Origin: Stenotrophomonas raiganjensis (SeqCode)
GTDB taxonomy: Bacteria; Pseudomonadota; Gammaproteobacteria; Xanthomonadales; Xanthomonadaceae
Direction: 5' to 3'
Length of the DNA stretch: 49,322 nucleotides
Assembly: GCF_030658505.1 (NCBI RefSeq)
Contig: NZ_JAUTXR010000190.1
Location: 1-49,322 of the forward strand
This document shows, one piece after another, positions 26,245 to 34,739 of the stretch. The position numbers were made by a program, and so were the translations under genes. How positions within the stretch are numbered: position 1 is the first letter of the stretch; each line of letters begins with the position of its first letter. Below the pieces are notes generated by a model. The model ran no database searches and was not told the DNA's origin. It saw only the letters and a list, made by a program, of their open reading frames with translations.

Positions 26245-27501
26245 TCAGCCCTCGAAGGCCGGCAGCTTCTTCTTCACCGCTATGTTCTTCAGCGTCACGT
26301 ACTTCGGCAGGCCGTCCGTGCCGTACGGCAGCGGTGCTTCGCCCTTGATCAGCGGCGACAGGTAGGCACGCGCCTTGGCCGTGATGCCGAAGCCATCGCG
26401 GCGGATGAAGCCGGCCGGCATCTTCTTCTCGTGGTTGGCGATCTTCGACAGCGGCGCCGCTTCGATCTTCCAGCGATAGGGCGCATCGCTGCTGCGCACG
26501 ATCACCGGCATCACGCCGTTCTGGCCCTTCAGCGCCAGCTGCACGGCGGCCTTGCCGACTGCCTGCGCCTGCTCCCAGTCGGTCTTGCTGGCCAGGTGGC
26601 GGGCCGAGCGCTGCAGGTAGTCGGGCAGCGCCCAGTGCACCTTCAGGCCCAGCTGATCCTTTACCCGGCCGGCCAGGTGCGCCGCCACGCCGCCCAGCTG
26701 CGAATGACCGAACGAGTCCTTGCCACCGCCGGCGTCGGCGACGAAGTGGCCATCGGCGGTGGCGATGCCTTCCGACGCCACCACCACGCAGTAGCCAACC
26801 CGCTCGACCACGGCCTTCACCTTGGCCAGGAACGCGGCCTCGTCGTAGGCCCGCTCGGGCAGCAGGATGATGTGCGGCGCTTCGTCATCGCCGTTGCCAG
26901 CCAGGCCGGCGGCTGCGGCCAGCCAGCCGGCGTGGCGGCCCATCGCTTCGTAGATGAAAACACGGGTGGAGGTCTCGGCCATCGCCGCCACGTCCAGTGC
27001 CGCCTCGCGCACCGACACCGCCGTGTACTTGGCCGCTGAGCCGAAGCCGGGGCAGGTATCGGTCACCGCCAGGTCGTTGTCGATGGTCTTGGGGACGCCG
27101 ATGCAGGTCAGGTCGTAGCCGGACGCCTTGGCCAGCTGCGAGACCTTCAGTGCGGTGTCGGCCGAGTCGTTGCCGCCGTTGTAAAGGAACCAGCGTACGT
27201 CGTGGGCCTGCAGCACCTCCAGCAGGCGGTCGTAACGGGCACGGTCGGCGTCCAGCGATTTCAGCTTGACCCGGCACGAGCCGAAGGCGCCGCCGGGGGT
27301 ATGGGCCAGCGCGCGGATGGCTGCGGCACTCTCCCTGCTGGTGTCGATCAGCTCCTCGCGCAGTGCGCCGAGGATGCCGTTGCGGGCGGCCAGGACCTTG
27401 ATGCCCTTGGCCCGGGCCTGCTCGATCACTGCTGCCGCCGTGGCGTTGATGACGGCGGTGACACCACCGGACTGGGCGTAGAGGAGAGTACCGTTGCGCA
27501 T
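26245..27501 (-). CDS. pfp: PPi-dependent 6-phosphofructokinase
   Basis: A 418-residue enzyme that reversibly phosphorylates fructose 6-phosphate with PPi instead of ATP. The N-terminal MRNGTLLYAQSGGVTAVINA is the phosphate-binding loop. Two positions separate PPi from ATP enzymes: the GGDG motif of ATP enzymes is GGND here (residues 109-112), and PGTIDND is PKTIDND (137-143); both read as PPi type. Further sites are EAMGRHAGW and the KMGG-like block. The start at 27501 gives the usual length. It lies between a large palindrome and the divergent adk, and close to hppA. Confidence 0.95.
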   Translation of the reverse strand: MRNGTLLYAQSGGVTAVINATAAAVIEQARAKGIKVLAARNGILGALREELIDTSRESAAAIRALAHTPGGAFGSCRVKLKSLDADRARYDRLLEVLQAHDVRWFLYNGGNDSADTALKVSQLAKASGYDLTCIGVPKTIDNDLAVTDTCPGFGSAAKYTAVSVREAALDVAAMAETSTRVFIYEAMGRHAGWLAAAAGLAGNGDDEAPHIILLPERAYDEAAFLAKVKAVVERVGYCVVVASEGIATADGHFVADAGGGKDSFGHSQLGGVAAHLAGRVKDQLGLKVHWALPDYLQRSARHLASKTDWEQAQAVGKAAVQLALKGQNGVMPVIVRSSDAPYRWKIEAAPLSKIANHEKKMPAGFIRRDGFGITAKARAYLSPLIKGEAPLPYGTDGLPKYVTLKNIAVKKKLPAFEG

Positions 27502-27637
27502 GCTTCTACCTGCTCGGGGGAGGGGACATTGCAGGGACATTACCCGGATGCGGTAAAGTGGCGCTATTGCGGTGCAGCGATACCGGTCCGTCCGGGGCGC
27601 GAACCTTCTTTGTTTTCAACACGTTGGAGTCAGGTCA

Positions 27638-28201
27638 ATGCGATTGGTTCTGTTGGGACCGCCCGGTTCGGGCAAGGGGACACAGGCGACGCGCCTGAAG
27701 GAAAAGCTGGGCATCGCCCACATTTCGACCGGTGACATGCTGCGCGCGGAAATCGCCGCGGGCACGGAGCTGGGCAAGCAGGCCAAGACGGTGATGGATG
27801 CCGGCAACCTGGTGTCTGACGACATCCTGCTGGGCATGCTGGAGTCGCGCCTGACCCAGGCCGATGTCGCCAAGGGCTTCATCCTCGATGGCTACCCGCG
27901 CAATGTGGCCCAGGCCAATGCGATGGACGGCCTGCTGGCCAAGATCGGCCAGCCGTTGGACGCCGTGGTGCAGCTGGACGTGGCCACCGAGCTGCTGGTG
28001 GACCGCATCGCCGGTCGTGCCAAGGAGCAGGGCCGTGCCGATGACAACCCGGAAGCGGTGCGCCAGCGCCTGCAGGTCTACAACGACCAGACCGCCCCGG
28101 TGGTCGACTTCTACGCCGGCCGTGGCACCCTGGCCCGCGTCGACGGCGTCGGTGAGCTGGACGAGATCGAAGCCCGCATCCTGGCGGCGATCAAGGCCTG
28201 A
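27638..28201 (+). CDS. adk: Adenylate kinase
   Basis: A 187-residue cytoplasmic enzyme that interconverts ATP + AMP and two ADP. The P-loop GPPGSGKGTQ (residues 7-16), the AMP site STGDMLRAEI and the signature FILDGYPRNVAQA are all present. It is the short form: the lid region (VDRIAGRAKEQGRADDNP) lacks the four-cysteine zinc lid found in longer enzymes. GGAGTCAGG lies just before the ATG at 27638. It is transcribed divergently from the PPi-phosphofructokinase. Confidence 0.97.
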   Translation: MRLVLLGPPGSGKGTQATRLKEKLGIAHISTGDMLRAEIAAGTELGKQAKTVMDAGNLVSDDILLGMLESRLTQADVAKGFILDGYPRNVAQANAMDGLLAKIGQPLDAVVQLDVATELLVDRIAGRAKEQGRADDNPEAVRQRLQVYNDQTAPVVDFYAGRGTLARVDGVGELDEIEARILAAIKA

Positions 28202-28208
28202 TCCGGCC

Positions 28209-28279
28209 GGGCCGGCGCGAACTGCCGGCCCCTCGGGCGCAAAAAACACAGGCCTGGTCCGCGAGGATCAGGCCTGTGT
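28209..28279 (+). terminator. Two hairpins after adk
   Basis: GGGCCGGC pairs with GCCGGCCC (28209-28231). A second hairpin, ACACAGGCCTG with CAGGCCTGTGT (28246-28279), is followed by CGTTT. The first has no T run; the second is the better terminator. The rest of the 330-bp gap to mpl (28280-28531) contains no gene that I can support. Confidence 0.65.
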
Positions 28280-28531
28280 CGTTTGATAGGCGCCAGCAGA
28301 GGGCTTGCTCAGGGCCCCGCAGCATGAGCTCCCTTGGGGATGGCCTCTTGGGGAGTAGGACCGGTTCGGGTACTGCGGCTGGCAGTTCGAATTGTGTCCG
28401 GGTTCACAGAACATCGCTATCGGGAATTCCCTGACAGAAGATTGGAGTTTTCTCACATCCTGTGTAGGACTTGTCTTACCCGGGAGCGGACATTGGCCCT
28501 ATACAGCCGTCATCGGTCACAATCCTCGGTC

Positions 28532-29896
28532 ATGAGCAGCGTACATATCCTTGCAATCGCCGGCACCTTCATGGGCGGCGTGGCCGCCCTGGCGCGGGAA
28601 CTCGGTCATTCAGTCAGCGGCAGCGACCAGGCCATCTATCCGCCGATGTCGACCCAGCTCGAGCAGCTGGGCATCACCCTGGACCAGGGCTACCGCGCCG
28701 ACAGCGTGCCTGCCGGGACCGAGGAGGTGGTGATCGGCAACGCGCTCTCGCGCGGCAACGCGGCCGTGGAGGCTGTGCTCGATGCCGGCCAGCGCTACAT
28801 TTCCGGGGCGCAATGGCTGTCCGAGCAGGTGTTGCCGGGCCGCGATACCCTGGCCGTGGCCGGGACCCACGGCAAGACCACCACGACCACCATCCTCACC
28901 TGGCTGCTGGAAAGCGCCGGGCGCTCGCCGGGCTTCCTGATCGGCGGCGTCGCCGAGGATTTCGGCGTCTCCGCCCGCCTGGGCCAGGGCCGCGAGTTCG
29001 TGGTCGAGGCCGACGAGTACGACACCGCGTTCTTCGACAAGCGCAGCAAGTTCGTGCACTACCGGCCGCTGGTCGCCATCCTCAACAACCTTGAATACGA
29101 CCACGCCGACATCTTCCCCGATGTGGCGGCGATCCAGCGCCAGTTCCACCATCTGGTGCGGACGGTGCCCGCGCGTGGCCGCCTGATCGTCAATGGCGAG
29201 GATCAGCACCTGGCCGAAGTGCTGGCAATGGGATGCTGGACCCCGGTCGAGCGTTTCGGCTTCGATCCGTCGCTGGAATGGCATGCGGAACTGCTGGCTG
29301 CCGATGGCAGCGCGTTCCGCGTACACCATCGTGGGCAGGCGCTGGGCGATGTGCAGTGGTCGCTGCTGGGCCGCCACAACGTGCTGAACGGCCTGGCCGC
29401 GCTGGCCGCCGCACATGCGGTGGGCGTGGCACCGGCCGCGGTGATCCCGGCGCTGGCGCGCTTCCGCAGCGTCAAGCGCCGCATGGAAGTGATCGGCAAC
29501 CATGACGGCATCACCGTCTACGACGATTTCGCCCATCACCCGACCGCGATCGCCACCACGCTGGAAGGCCTGCGTGCCAAGGTCGGCGATGCACGCATCG
29601 TGGTCGCGATGGAACCGCGCAGCAACTCGATGCGGCTCGGTGCACATGCGCAGGCGCTGGCGCCCTCGCTGGCGCTGGCCGATGAAGTGGTGTTCCTGCA
29701 TCGCCCGGAACTGGCCTGGGATGCTGCGGCGGTGATCGCCGCGGTGCGTGGCGAAGCCCATGCGGTGCCTGATACCGACGCATTGCTGGCACAGCTGCAG
29801 GCCAGCGCGCGCAGCGGTGACCACGTGGTGTTCATGTCCAACGGTGGCTTCGACGGTGCCCCGCGCCGCTTCCTCGCCGCGCTGCAGGCCCAATGA
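28532..29896 (+). CDS. mpl: UDP-N-acetylmuramate:L-Ala-gamma-D-Glu-meso-DAP ligase
   Basis: A 454-residue Mur-ligase-family enzyme that reattaches the recycled murein tripeptide to UDP-MurNAc. The start SSVHILAIAGTFMGGVAALA is the Mpl type of N-terminal Rossmann domain; the ATP loop is AGTHGKTTTTT (about residues 110-120), the central domain has EADEYDTAFFDKRSKFVHYR, and the C-terminal domain has FAHHPTAIATTLEGLR. The ATG at 28532 gives the family length; the open frame to 28334 carries no further homology. The stop overlaps the next gene by four bases. Confidence 0.95.
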   Translation: MSSVHILAIAGTFMGGVAALARELGHSVSGSDQAIYPPMSTQLEQLGITLDQGYRADSVPAGTEEVVIGNALSRGNAAVEAVLDAGQRYISGAQWLSEQVLPGRDTLAVAGTHGKTTTTTILTWLLESAGRSPGFLIGGVAEDFGVSARLGQGREFVVEADEYDTAFFDKRSKFVHYRPLVAILNNLEYDHADIFPDVAAIQRQFHHLVRTVPARGRLIVNGEDQHLAEVLAMGCWTPVERFGFDPSLEWHAELLAADGSAFRVHHRGQALGDVQWSLLGRHNVLNGLAALAAAHAVGVAPAAVIPALARFRSVKRRMEVIGNHDGITVYDDFAHHPTAIATTLEGLRAKVGDARIVVAMEPRSNSMRLGAHAQALAPSLALADEVVFLHRPELAWDAAAVIAAVRGEAHAVPDTDALLAQLQASARSGDHVVFMSNGGFDGAPRRFLAALQAQ

Positions 29897-30471
29897 GCGG
29901 CGACAGCTCGCTGCCGCTGTTCCCGCTGCATACCGCGCTGGTACCGGGTGCGGCAGTCGGCCTTCGCGTGTTCGAGCGGCGCTATCTGGACCTGGTCCGC
30001 GACAGCGGCCGCAGTGGCGAGGGCTTCGGTGTCTGCCTGATCCTCGATGGCGAGGAGGTCGGCGCCCCGGCAACGCCGGCGGCTTTTGGCGTACAGGTGC
30101 GCATCGAAGACTTCGATGTCGGCGCCGATGGCGTGCTGCAGCTGCGCCTGCGCGGCACCCGCCGCTTCCATGTCGAGCGCACCCGCGTGCGCGACAACGG
30201 CCTGGTGGTGGCTGATGTGCGCTGGTGCGAGGAAGACCCCGATGACGAACTGCGGCCGCAGCATGCACTGCTGGCCACGGTGCTGGGGCACATCATCGAG
30301 CAGGCCGGCGAGGCCTATGCGCCGGCCAGTCCGGCGCTGCTGGACCAGGCCAGCTGGGTCGGCTGGCGGCTGGCCGAGCTGCTGCCGCTGAGCGAGCAGC
30401 AGCGCCTTCAGCTGCTGCAGATGGACGACCCGCACCAGCGACTGCAGCAGTTGCTGGGCTGGATGCCGTAG
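29893..30471 (+). CDS. LON substrate-binding-domain protein
   Basis: A 192-residue protein with the N-terminal domain of Lon protease but no ATPase or protease part. The signature LPLFPLHTALVPGAAVGLRV then FERRYLDLV is clear, and FGVCLILDGEEVG follows. These stand-alone proteins are common in proteobacteria; the function is not fixed. The start forms an ATGA overlap with the mpl stop, so it is co-translated with it. A cluster of REPs follows its stop. Confidence 0.9.
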   Translation: MSGDSSLPLFPLHTALVPGAAVGLRVFERRYLDLVRDSGRSGEGFGVCLILDGEEVGAPATPAAFGVQVRIEDFDVGADGVLQLRLRGTRRFHVERTRVRDNGLVVADVRWCEEDPDDELRPQHALLATVLGHIIEQAGEAYAPASPALLDQASWVGWRLAELLPLSEQQRLQLLQMDDPHQRLQQLLGWMP

Positions 30472-30488
30472 AAGCCTGCCTCGGGCGG

Positions 30489-30622
30489 GTGTGCACCTTG
30501 GTGCACACGCTGGGGCATGCGTGGAATGCCATCCACGCATGGCGTGGATCTTCTGTAGAGCCGAGCCTATGCTCGGCTTGATGGATCCTGCGAAGAGCAG
30601 CCGAGCATGGGCTCGGCTCTAC
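30489..30622. repeat. REP cluster including a GTAG inverted dimer
   Basis: Three units in a row: GTGTGCACCTTGGTGCACAC at 30489-30508, ATCCACGCATGGCGTGGAT at 30531-30549, and an inverted dimer at 30555-30622. The dimer has GTAGAGCCGAGCCTATGCTC on the left and the mirror image GAGCATGGGCTCGGCTCTAC on the right, with a 27-base centre. The same dimer type is at 38879-38948. Confidence 0.85.
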
Positions 30623-30647
30623 AGTGGGTGATCACGACCGGTACCGG

Positions 30648-32645
30648 TCAGGGCGTGGTGGTCTTCAACCGCAGCACCGGCAACCCGGTTTCGCTGTGCA
30701 CATCCTCGTGCTGCGGCAGGCCCTGCACGGCTTCCTTCACGGCATTCATGGCCGGGTCGACGCCACGCAGCGGGTGCCACATGCCGATCCATTCGAAGTG
30801 GCGCTCGTAGCGCAGTGTCTGTGCGCTGCCCAGCCACAACGGCGTGCTGCCCGGCTGCAGCTGCGCAGGCGCCGGCCACAGGCGCAGCACGTAGCGCTCA
30901 TCCGGCTGCGCACCCTGGCGCACCATCAGCAACGCTTCCACGCGGGTATCCAGTGTTGCCGGCAGCACTGGCAGTTCATCGGCGCCGGTGTTCTTGTCCA
31001 GCATCAGCAGCGCCTGCTGCCAGCCGGCCTGCTCCTGCCGCTTCCAGCCGCGCGCTTCCAGTTGCGCCTGCAGTGGTGCCAGCGGACCGGCCACCTGCAC
31101 GTCCAGCGGCCAGCGCTGGTCGTCGTCGAACTCGTTGCGGCGCGCTGGCAGCTTCGCCCAGTCGTGCTGCCACCAGGCCTGCATGTCCATTGCCTGCGGG
31201 GCCGGCAGGGTCGGCTCGAAGCGTTCCAGCTTCACCGGGATGTGGCGCGGTGCGTACCACATCGCGGCGACGGCGAAGACGCCGTAGAACAGCCAGGCCA
31301 CCGGTTTCACCCAGAACGAGCGGTTGAAGCGGCGGCGATAGGCGATGCCCAGCACCAGCAGCCAGAACGTGCCGAACAGCATGCCGCCGATCACATCGCT
31401 CAGCCAATGCGCGCCCAGGTACAGGCGCGAGAAACCGATCAGGCTGACCACGATGCCCGACACCAGGTACGGCCAGACGCGGGTGCGGCCGGGCATCTCG
31501 CGCGCGATCAGCACCGCGAAGAAGCCGAAGGTGATGGTGGCCATCGTCACCGACACCGACGGGAAGCCGAAGCCACTGCTGGCATCGACCGGTCGCACCA
31601 CATCCACCGTGGCACCGAGCAGCATGGTCAGCGCCAGGCCGAAGGCGAGGGCGGCCAGCCAGTGCGCGGCGGCCATCCAGCGCCGGCGCCAGATCAGGTA
31701 GCCCATCGCTGCCGCCGTGGCCGGCAGCAGGACCTGCCAGGCGCCCAGCGACGCCAGCGCGGCCATCGGGTAGTCGGCCAGCGGATTGCGCAGCGCCAGC
31801 ATGGCCTGGTGCACCAGCAGGTCGATCGCCAGCGGTTCACCGTGCGCGACCACCACGGTCAGCAATGCGAACCAGCCCCAGCCCAGCACCAGCAGCATCA
31901 ACGCCAGCATCGCCAGCGGCACCGACTCGCGCCGCTTCGGGTCCAGCACACCGACGGTATAGCGGCCCAGTGTCGGGTGGCGGTTGGACCAGTCCAGCAG
32001 GCGCGCCAGCCAGTTGTCCATGCGCGCGGCCGACCAGCGGTAGCCGTACAGCACGATGGCCCAGACCAGGCCGAGGATCACCGCCAGCAGGCCGACCACC
32101 ACCACCAGTCGCCCGGCCACTGCGGCTACCGCGTCATACGCCTCACCGAGGATCCAGCCCGGGGCCAGGAACAACACGGCCCAGGAGATGCTGGCGATAC
32201 CACTGGCCTGCACGTAGCGGCTGGCGGGCATCTTCATCATGCCGGCAATGGCGGGCACGAACGGCCGGATCGCGCCGACGTAGCGTGCCACCAGAATGCT
32301 CTTGAACGCATTGCGACGGAACAGGTTCTCGCCGCGGTCGAGCAGCTGCGGGTAGCGGCTGAACGGCCAGATGCCGCGCAGGCGATCGCCCCAGCGGCGG
32401 CCGATCCAGTAACTGATGCCATCACCGGCGAACGCACCCAGCGCCGCCGCCGCCACCGCGTACGGCCCGGAGATCTGGCCCAGGCCAATGAACACGCCCA
32501 CCGCGAACAGCAGCGGCAACGCCGGCACGATGGCACCAAGAATGATCACCGCATCGCAGAAGGCGATGAGGAAGATAACGGCACCCGCCAGCACGGGGTG
32601 AGCGGCAATCCACGCGAGCGTGGCGTCGATCCATGAAGAGTCCAT
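30648..32645 (-). CDS. DedA-PAP2-LssY fusion membrane protein
   Basis: A 665-residue inner-membrane protein. Residues 1-200 are a DedA domain (FLIAFCDAVIILGAIVPALP, FAGDGISYWIGRRWGDRLRG, RYVGAIRPFVPAIAGM). Residues about 240-440 form a PAP2 phosphatase domain, with RP at 351-352 and the third motif SRLYLGAHWLSD at 406-417. The rest (about 460-660) resembles an LssY C-terminal domain. DedA proteins flip or transport lipid phosphates, and PAP2 enzymes remove lipid phosphates. The second PAP2 motif, normally PSGH, reads PSVS at 362-365, so the His that activates the nucleophile is missing. The ATG at 32645 is taken (MDSSWIDATL). Confidence 0.88.
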   Translation of the reverse strand: MDSSWIDATLAWIAAHPVLAGAVIFLIAFCDAVIILGAIVPALPLLFAVGVFIGLGQISGPYAVAAAALGAFAGDGISYWIGRRWGDRLRGIWPFSRYPQLLDRGENLFRRNAFKSILVARYVGAIRPFVPAIAGMMKMPASRYVQASGIASISWAVLFLAPGWILGEAYDAVAAVAGRLVVVVGLLAVILGLVWAIVLYGYRWSAARMDNWLARLLDWSNRHPTLGRYTVGVLDPKRRESVPLAMLALMLLVLGWGWFALLTVVVAHGEPLAIDLLVHQAMLALRNPLADYPMAALASLGAWQVLLPATAAAMGYLIWRRRWMAAAHWLAALAFGLALTMLLGATVDVVRPVDASSGFGFPSVSVTMATITFGFFAVLIAREMPGRTRVWPYLVSGIVVSLIGFSRLYLGAHWLSDVIGGMLFGTFWLLVLGIAYRRRFNRSFWVKPVAWLFYGVFAVAAMWYAPRHIPVKLERFEPTLPAPQAMDMQAWWQHDWAKLPARRNEFDDDQRWPLDVQVAGPLAPLQAQLEARGWKRQEQAGWQQALLMLDKNTGADELPVLPATLDTRVEALLMVRQGAQPDERYVLRLWPAPAQLQPGSTPLWLGSAQTLRYERHFEWIGMWHPLRGVDPAMNAVKEAVQGLPQHEDVHSETGLPVLRLKTTTP

Positions 32646-32730
32646 TGTCCGATTATAGGGGCGTGAAGGTGACTGGTTCCCAGCCGCTTCGTGACCGTTT
32701 GCAACCGCCGCCATCGCCTAGAATGGGCCC

Positions 32731-33393
32731 ATGCCGCATACGCCAGACGCTTCACCGCATGCCTTGAAGGCCGACAGTTTCGGCCGGATCCTTCTTGTGA
32801 AAGGGCCCGATGGCCCGTTCGTACGCCGCGATCTGGGCGCCACGCCGCTGTGGCTGCGGCTGCCGGCCCGGTGGCTTGCACGTCGCGAGGCCCGCGCGCT
32901 GCGCCATATCCACGGCATGGCCGATGTGCCGCAGCTGCTGGCCTGGGATGGTCGCCATCTCGACCGCAGCTTCATGGCCGGCGACGCCATGTACCAGCGT
33001 CCGCCCCGCGGCGACCTGGCCTGGTTCCGCGCCGCGCGTCGCCTGCTGCAGCAACTGCATCGGAACGGCGTGGCCCACAATGACCTGGCCAAGGAAGCCA
33101 ACTGGCTGGTCACCGACGATGGCCGCCCGGCGCTGATCGACTTCCAGCTGGCGGTGGTCGGCAACCCGCGCTCGCGCTGGATGCGACTGCTGGCCCGCGA
33201 GGACCTGCGCCACCTGCTCAAGCACAAGCGCATGTACTGCCGCCAGTCGCTTACCCCGGTGGAAAAGCGCGTGCTCAAGCGCACCTCGTGGGTGCGCGAG
33301 CTGTGGTTCGCCACCGGCAAGCCGGTCTACCGCTTCGTCACCCGGCGCATCCTGCACTGGGAAGACAACGAGGGGCAGGGACCCAAGCCGTGA
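32731..33393 (+). CDS. RIO-like serine/threonine kinase
   Basis: A 220-residue cytoplasmic protein with a minimal kinase fold. The catalytic loop HNDLAKEANWLV (about residues 115-126) and the metal-binding ALIDFQLA (134-141) match RIO1-type kinases and short bacterial lipopolysaccharide-kinase-like proteins. The N-terminal glycine loop is not typical. The substrate cannot be read. The stop overlaps the GTG start of the DUF2867 gene (GTGA, 33390-33393), so the two are one translation unit. It is divergent from the DedA fusion gene. Confidence 0.82.
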   Translation: MPHTPDASPHALKADSFGRILLVKGPDGPFVRRDLGATPLWLRLPARWLARREARALRHIHGMADVPQLLAWDGRHLDRSFMAGDAMYQRPPRGDLAWFRAARRLLQQLHRNGVAHNDLAKEANWLVTDDGRPALIDFQLAVVGNPRSRWMRLLAREDLRHLLKHKRMYCRQSLTPVEKRVLKRTSWVRELWFATGKPVYRFVTRRILHWEDNEGQGPKP

Positions 33394-33896
33394 GTGCATC
33401 GCAGGTGGTGATCGCCCCGCCGAGTGCGGGCAGTGTGCTGCGTCCACAGCTGGCCGGCGCCGACTTCGTGCATGCCTGCCAGGCGGCGACCCGTCGTGAT
33501 GGGCGCTCGGCCCTGCAGGCCTATCGCGACATGGCCGCGAGCATTCCCGGCTGGTTCGATGGGCTGATGGCGCTGCGCAATCGCGGTATGCGCCTGCTTG
33601 GGATGAAGCACCTTGGCTCATTGCGTGCGGTGCAGGACACCCACGATCCGGCTGCCGGCCAGCGGCTGGGCATCTTCACCCTGCAGTCGCTGGATGACGA
33701 TGCCATCGTGCTGGAAGACGATGATCGCCACCTGCGCGTACAGCTGGCCCTGCAATGGCAGGGCGATGCGCTGGAAGTGGTGACGGTGGTGCATACGCAT
33801 AACGCATTCGGGCGCCTCTACATGCTGCCGGTCGCGCCCGTGCACAGGTTGATCGTGCCGCATCTGCTGCAGAAGCAGGTGCAGGCGTACCGATGA
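33390..33896 (+). CDS. DUF2867 family protein
   Basis: A 168-residue protein. The block IPGWFDGLMALRNRGMRLLG, then LGIFTLQSLDDDAIVLEDDD, RHLRVQLALQWQG and the end VVTVVHTHNAFGRLYMLPVA then PVHRLIVPHLL fit DUF2867, a family of unknown function. The start is a GTG inside the kinase stop; AGGGA lies nine bases upstream. A longer open frame to 33288 would overlap the kinase by 100 bp and is less likely. Confidence 0.82.
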   Translation: MSASQVVIAPPSAGSVLRPQLAGADFVHACQAATRRDGRSALQAYRDMAASIPGWFDGLMALRNRGMRLLGMKHLGSLRAVQDTHDPAAGQRLGIFTLQSLDDDAIVLEDDDRHLRVQLALQWQGDALEVVTVVHTHNAFGRLYMLPVAPVHRLIVPHLLQKQVQAYR

Positions 33897-33911
33897 TTCG
33901 ACGCTGCGCTC

Positions 33912-33928
33912 GCCGGGCCATGCCCGGC
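33912..33928. repeat. REP-like palindrome
   Basis: GCCGGGCCATGCCCGGC is a hairpin with a one-base centre, the same core as in the REP pair at 4419-4580. No GTAG is attached. It separates two convergent genes. Confidence 0.65.
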
Positions 33929-33947
33929 GACACGCGGCGTTTCCGGA

Positions 33948-34631
33948 TTACGGCGTCGCCGGCACGACCTGCTGGCCGATGAAGTTGCGCTTGGCGTCGA
34001 AGTCATAGGCGATCTGCAACTGTCCCACGTCCGGGCAGGCGTGGCAGTCGCGCAGCGGCGTGCGGTACAGCAAACGGATGCCACCGTTCTCCAGCGGCGT
34101 GGCCCCGGCCGACTGCGCCGGTGCGAACGGCGTGGCTTGCGGGTTGGCCTTCAGCAGTTCCTGCACGCTGGGGTCGGCACGCAGGGTGTCGTCCAGCTGC
34201 ACGGCATCCACATCGATGCGCTTGCCGCTGGCGTCGACCAGGCGGGTACCTTCATTGGTGTTGGCACGGAACGGATACTCGACCGTGGCGATACCCAGCC
34301 CTTCGTTCTCGTGCCATGCCGTCACATAGGCCAGCTCGCCGCCGGTGGACAACTGCTCGGCGGCGGTGATGGCATCGGCACTGGCGCCACCGGCGCGCAT
34401 CGCATCGCGCAGGCAATCACGGGTCGCGGCATTCTCGCCCTGGCGGCAGGCGTTGAGGTCGCCATCCCAGACCACCGCCTCGCTCCAGCGCAGCTTGCCA
34501 TCGGCGGCGGCCTTCTCTGCGCTCGGCGCGTCACCGGCAGGCGGCTCCTTGCCGGGTTCCGGCGAACGGCCCTGGCAGGCGGTCAGCAGGGCAAGCCCCA
34601 AGGCAGGCAGCAACAGGCGGGAACGGCGCAT
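33948..34631 (-). CDS. Hypothetical lipoprotein
   Basis: A 227-residue protein with a lipoprotein signal peptide: MRRSRLLLPALGLALLTAC, with lipobox LTAC and Cys19 as the lipidation site. The mature part begins with a Pro/Glu/Ala linker. Two pairs of cysteines (NACRQGEN with TRDCLRDA, and RDCHACPD) may form disulfides. I see no known family. It is divergent from the SDR gene, with 108 bp between. Confidence 0.78.
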   Translation of the reverse strand: MRRSRLLLPALGLALLTACQGRSPEPGKEPPAGDAPSAEKAAADGKLRWSEAVVWDGDLNACRQGENAATRDCLRDAMRAGGASADAITAAEQLSTGGELAYVTAWHENEGLGIATVEYPFRANTNEGTRLVDASGKRIDVDAVQLDDTLRADPSVQELLKANPQATPFAPAQSAGATPLENGGIRLLYRTPLRDCHACPDVGQLQIAYDFDAKRNFIGQQVVPATP

Positions 34632-34739
34632 GGCGTGGACCTCGTGCGTTGTCTGGAAGCCCGAGTATCGTCAAGGCCGGGTGAACTCCGCGTCGGCGCG
34701 GCATACTAGCGGCTCATTGCATACGCTGGAGTGTGGAAC

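Noticed and set aside
30624..32636. 670-residue Gln/His/Arg-rich open frame opposite the DedA fusion
   Set aside because: Composition is that of a mirror frame of a membrane protein gene. The opposite strand has clear DedA and PAP2 motifs.
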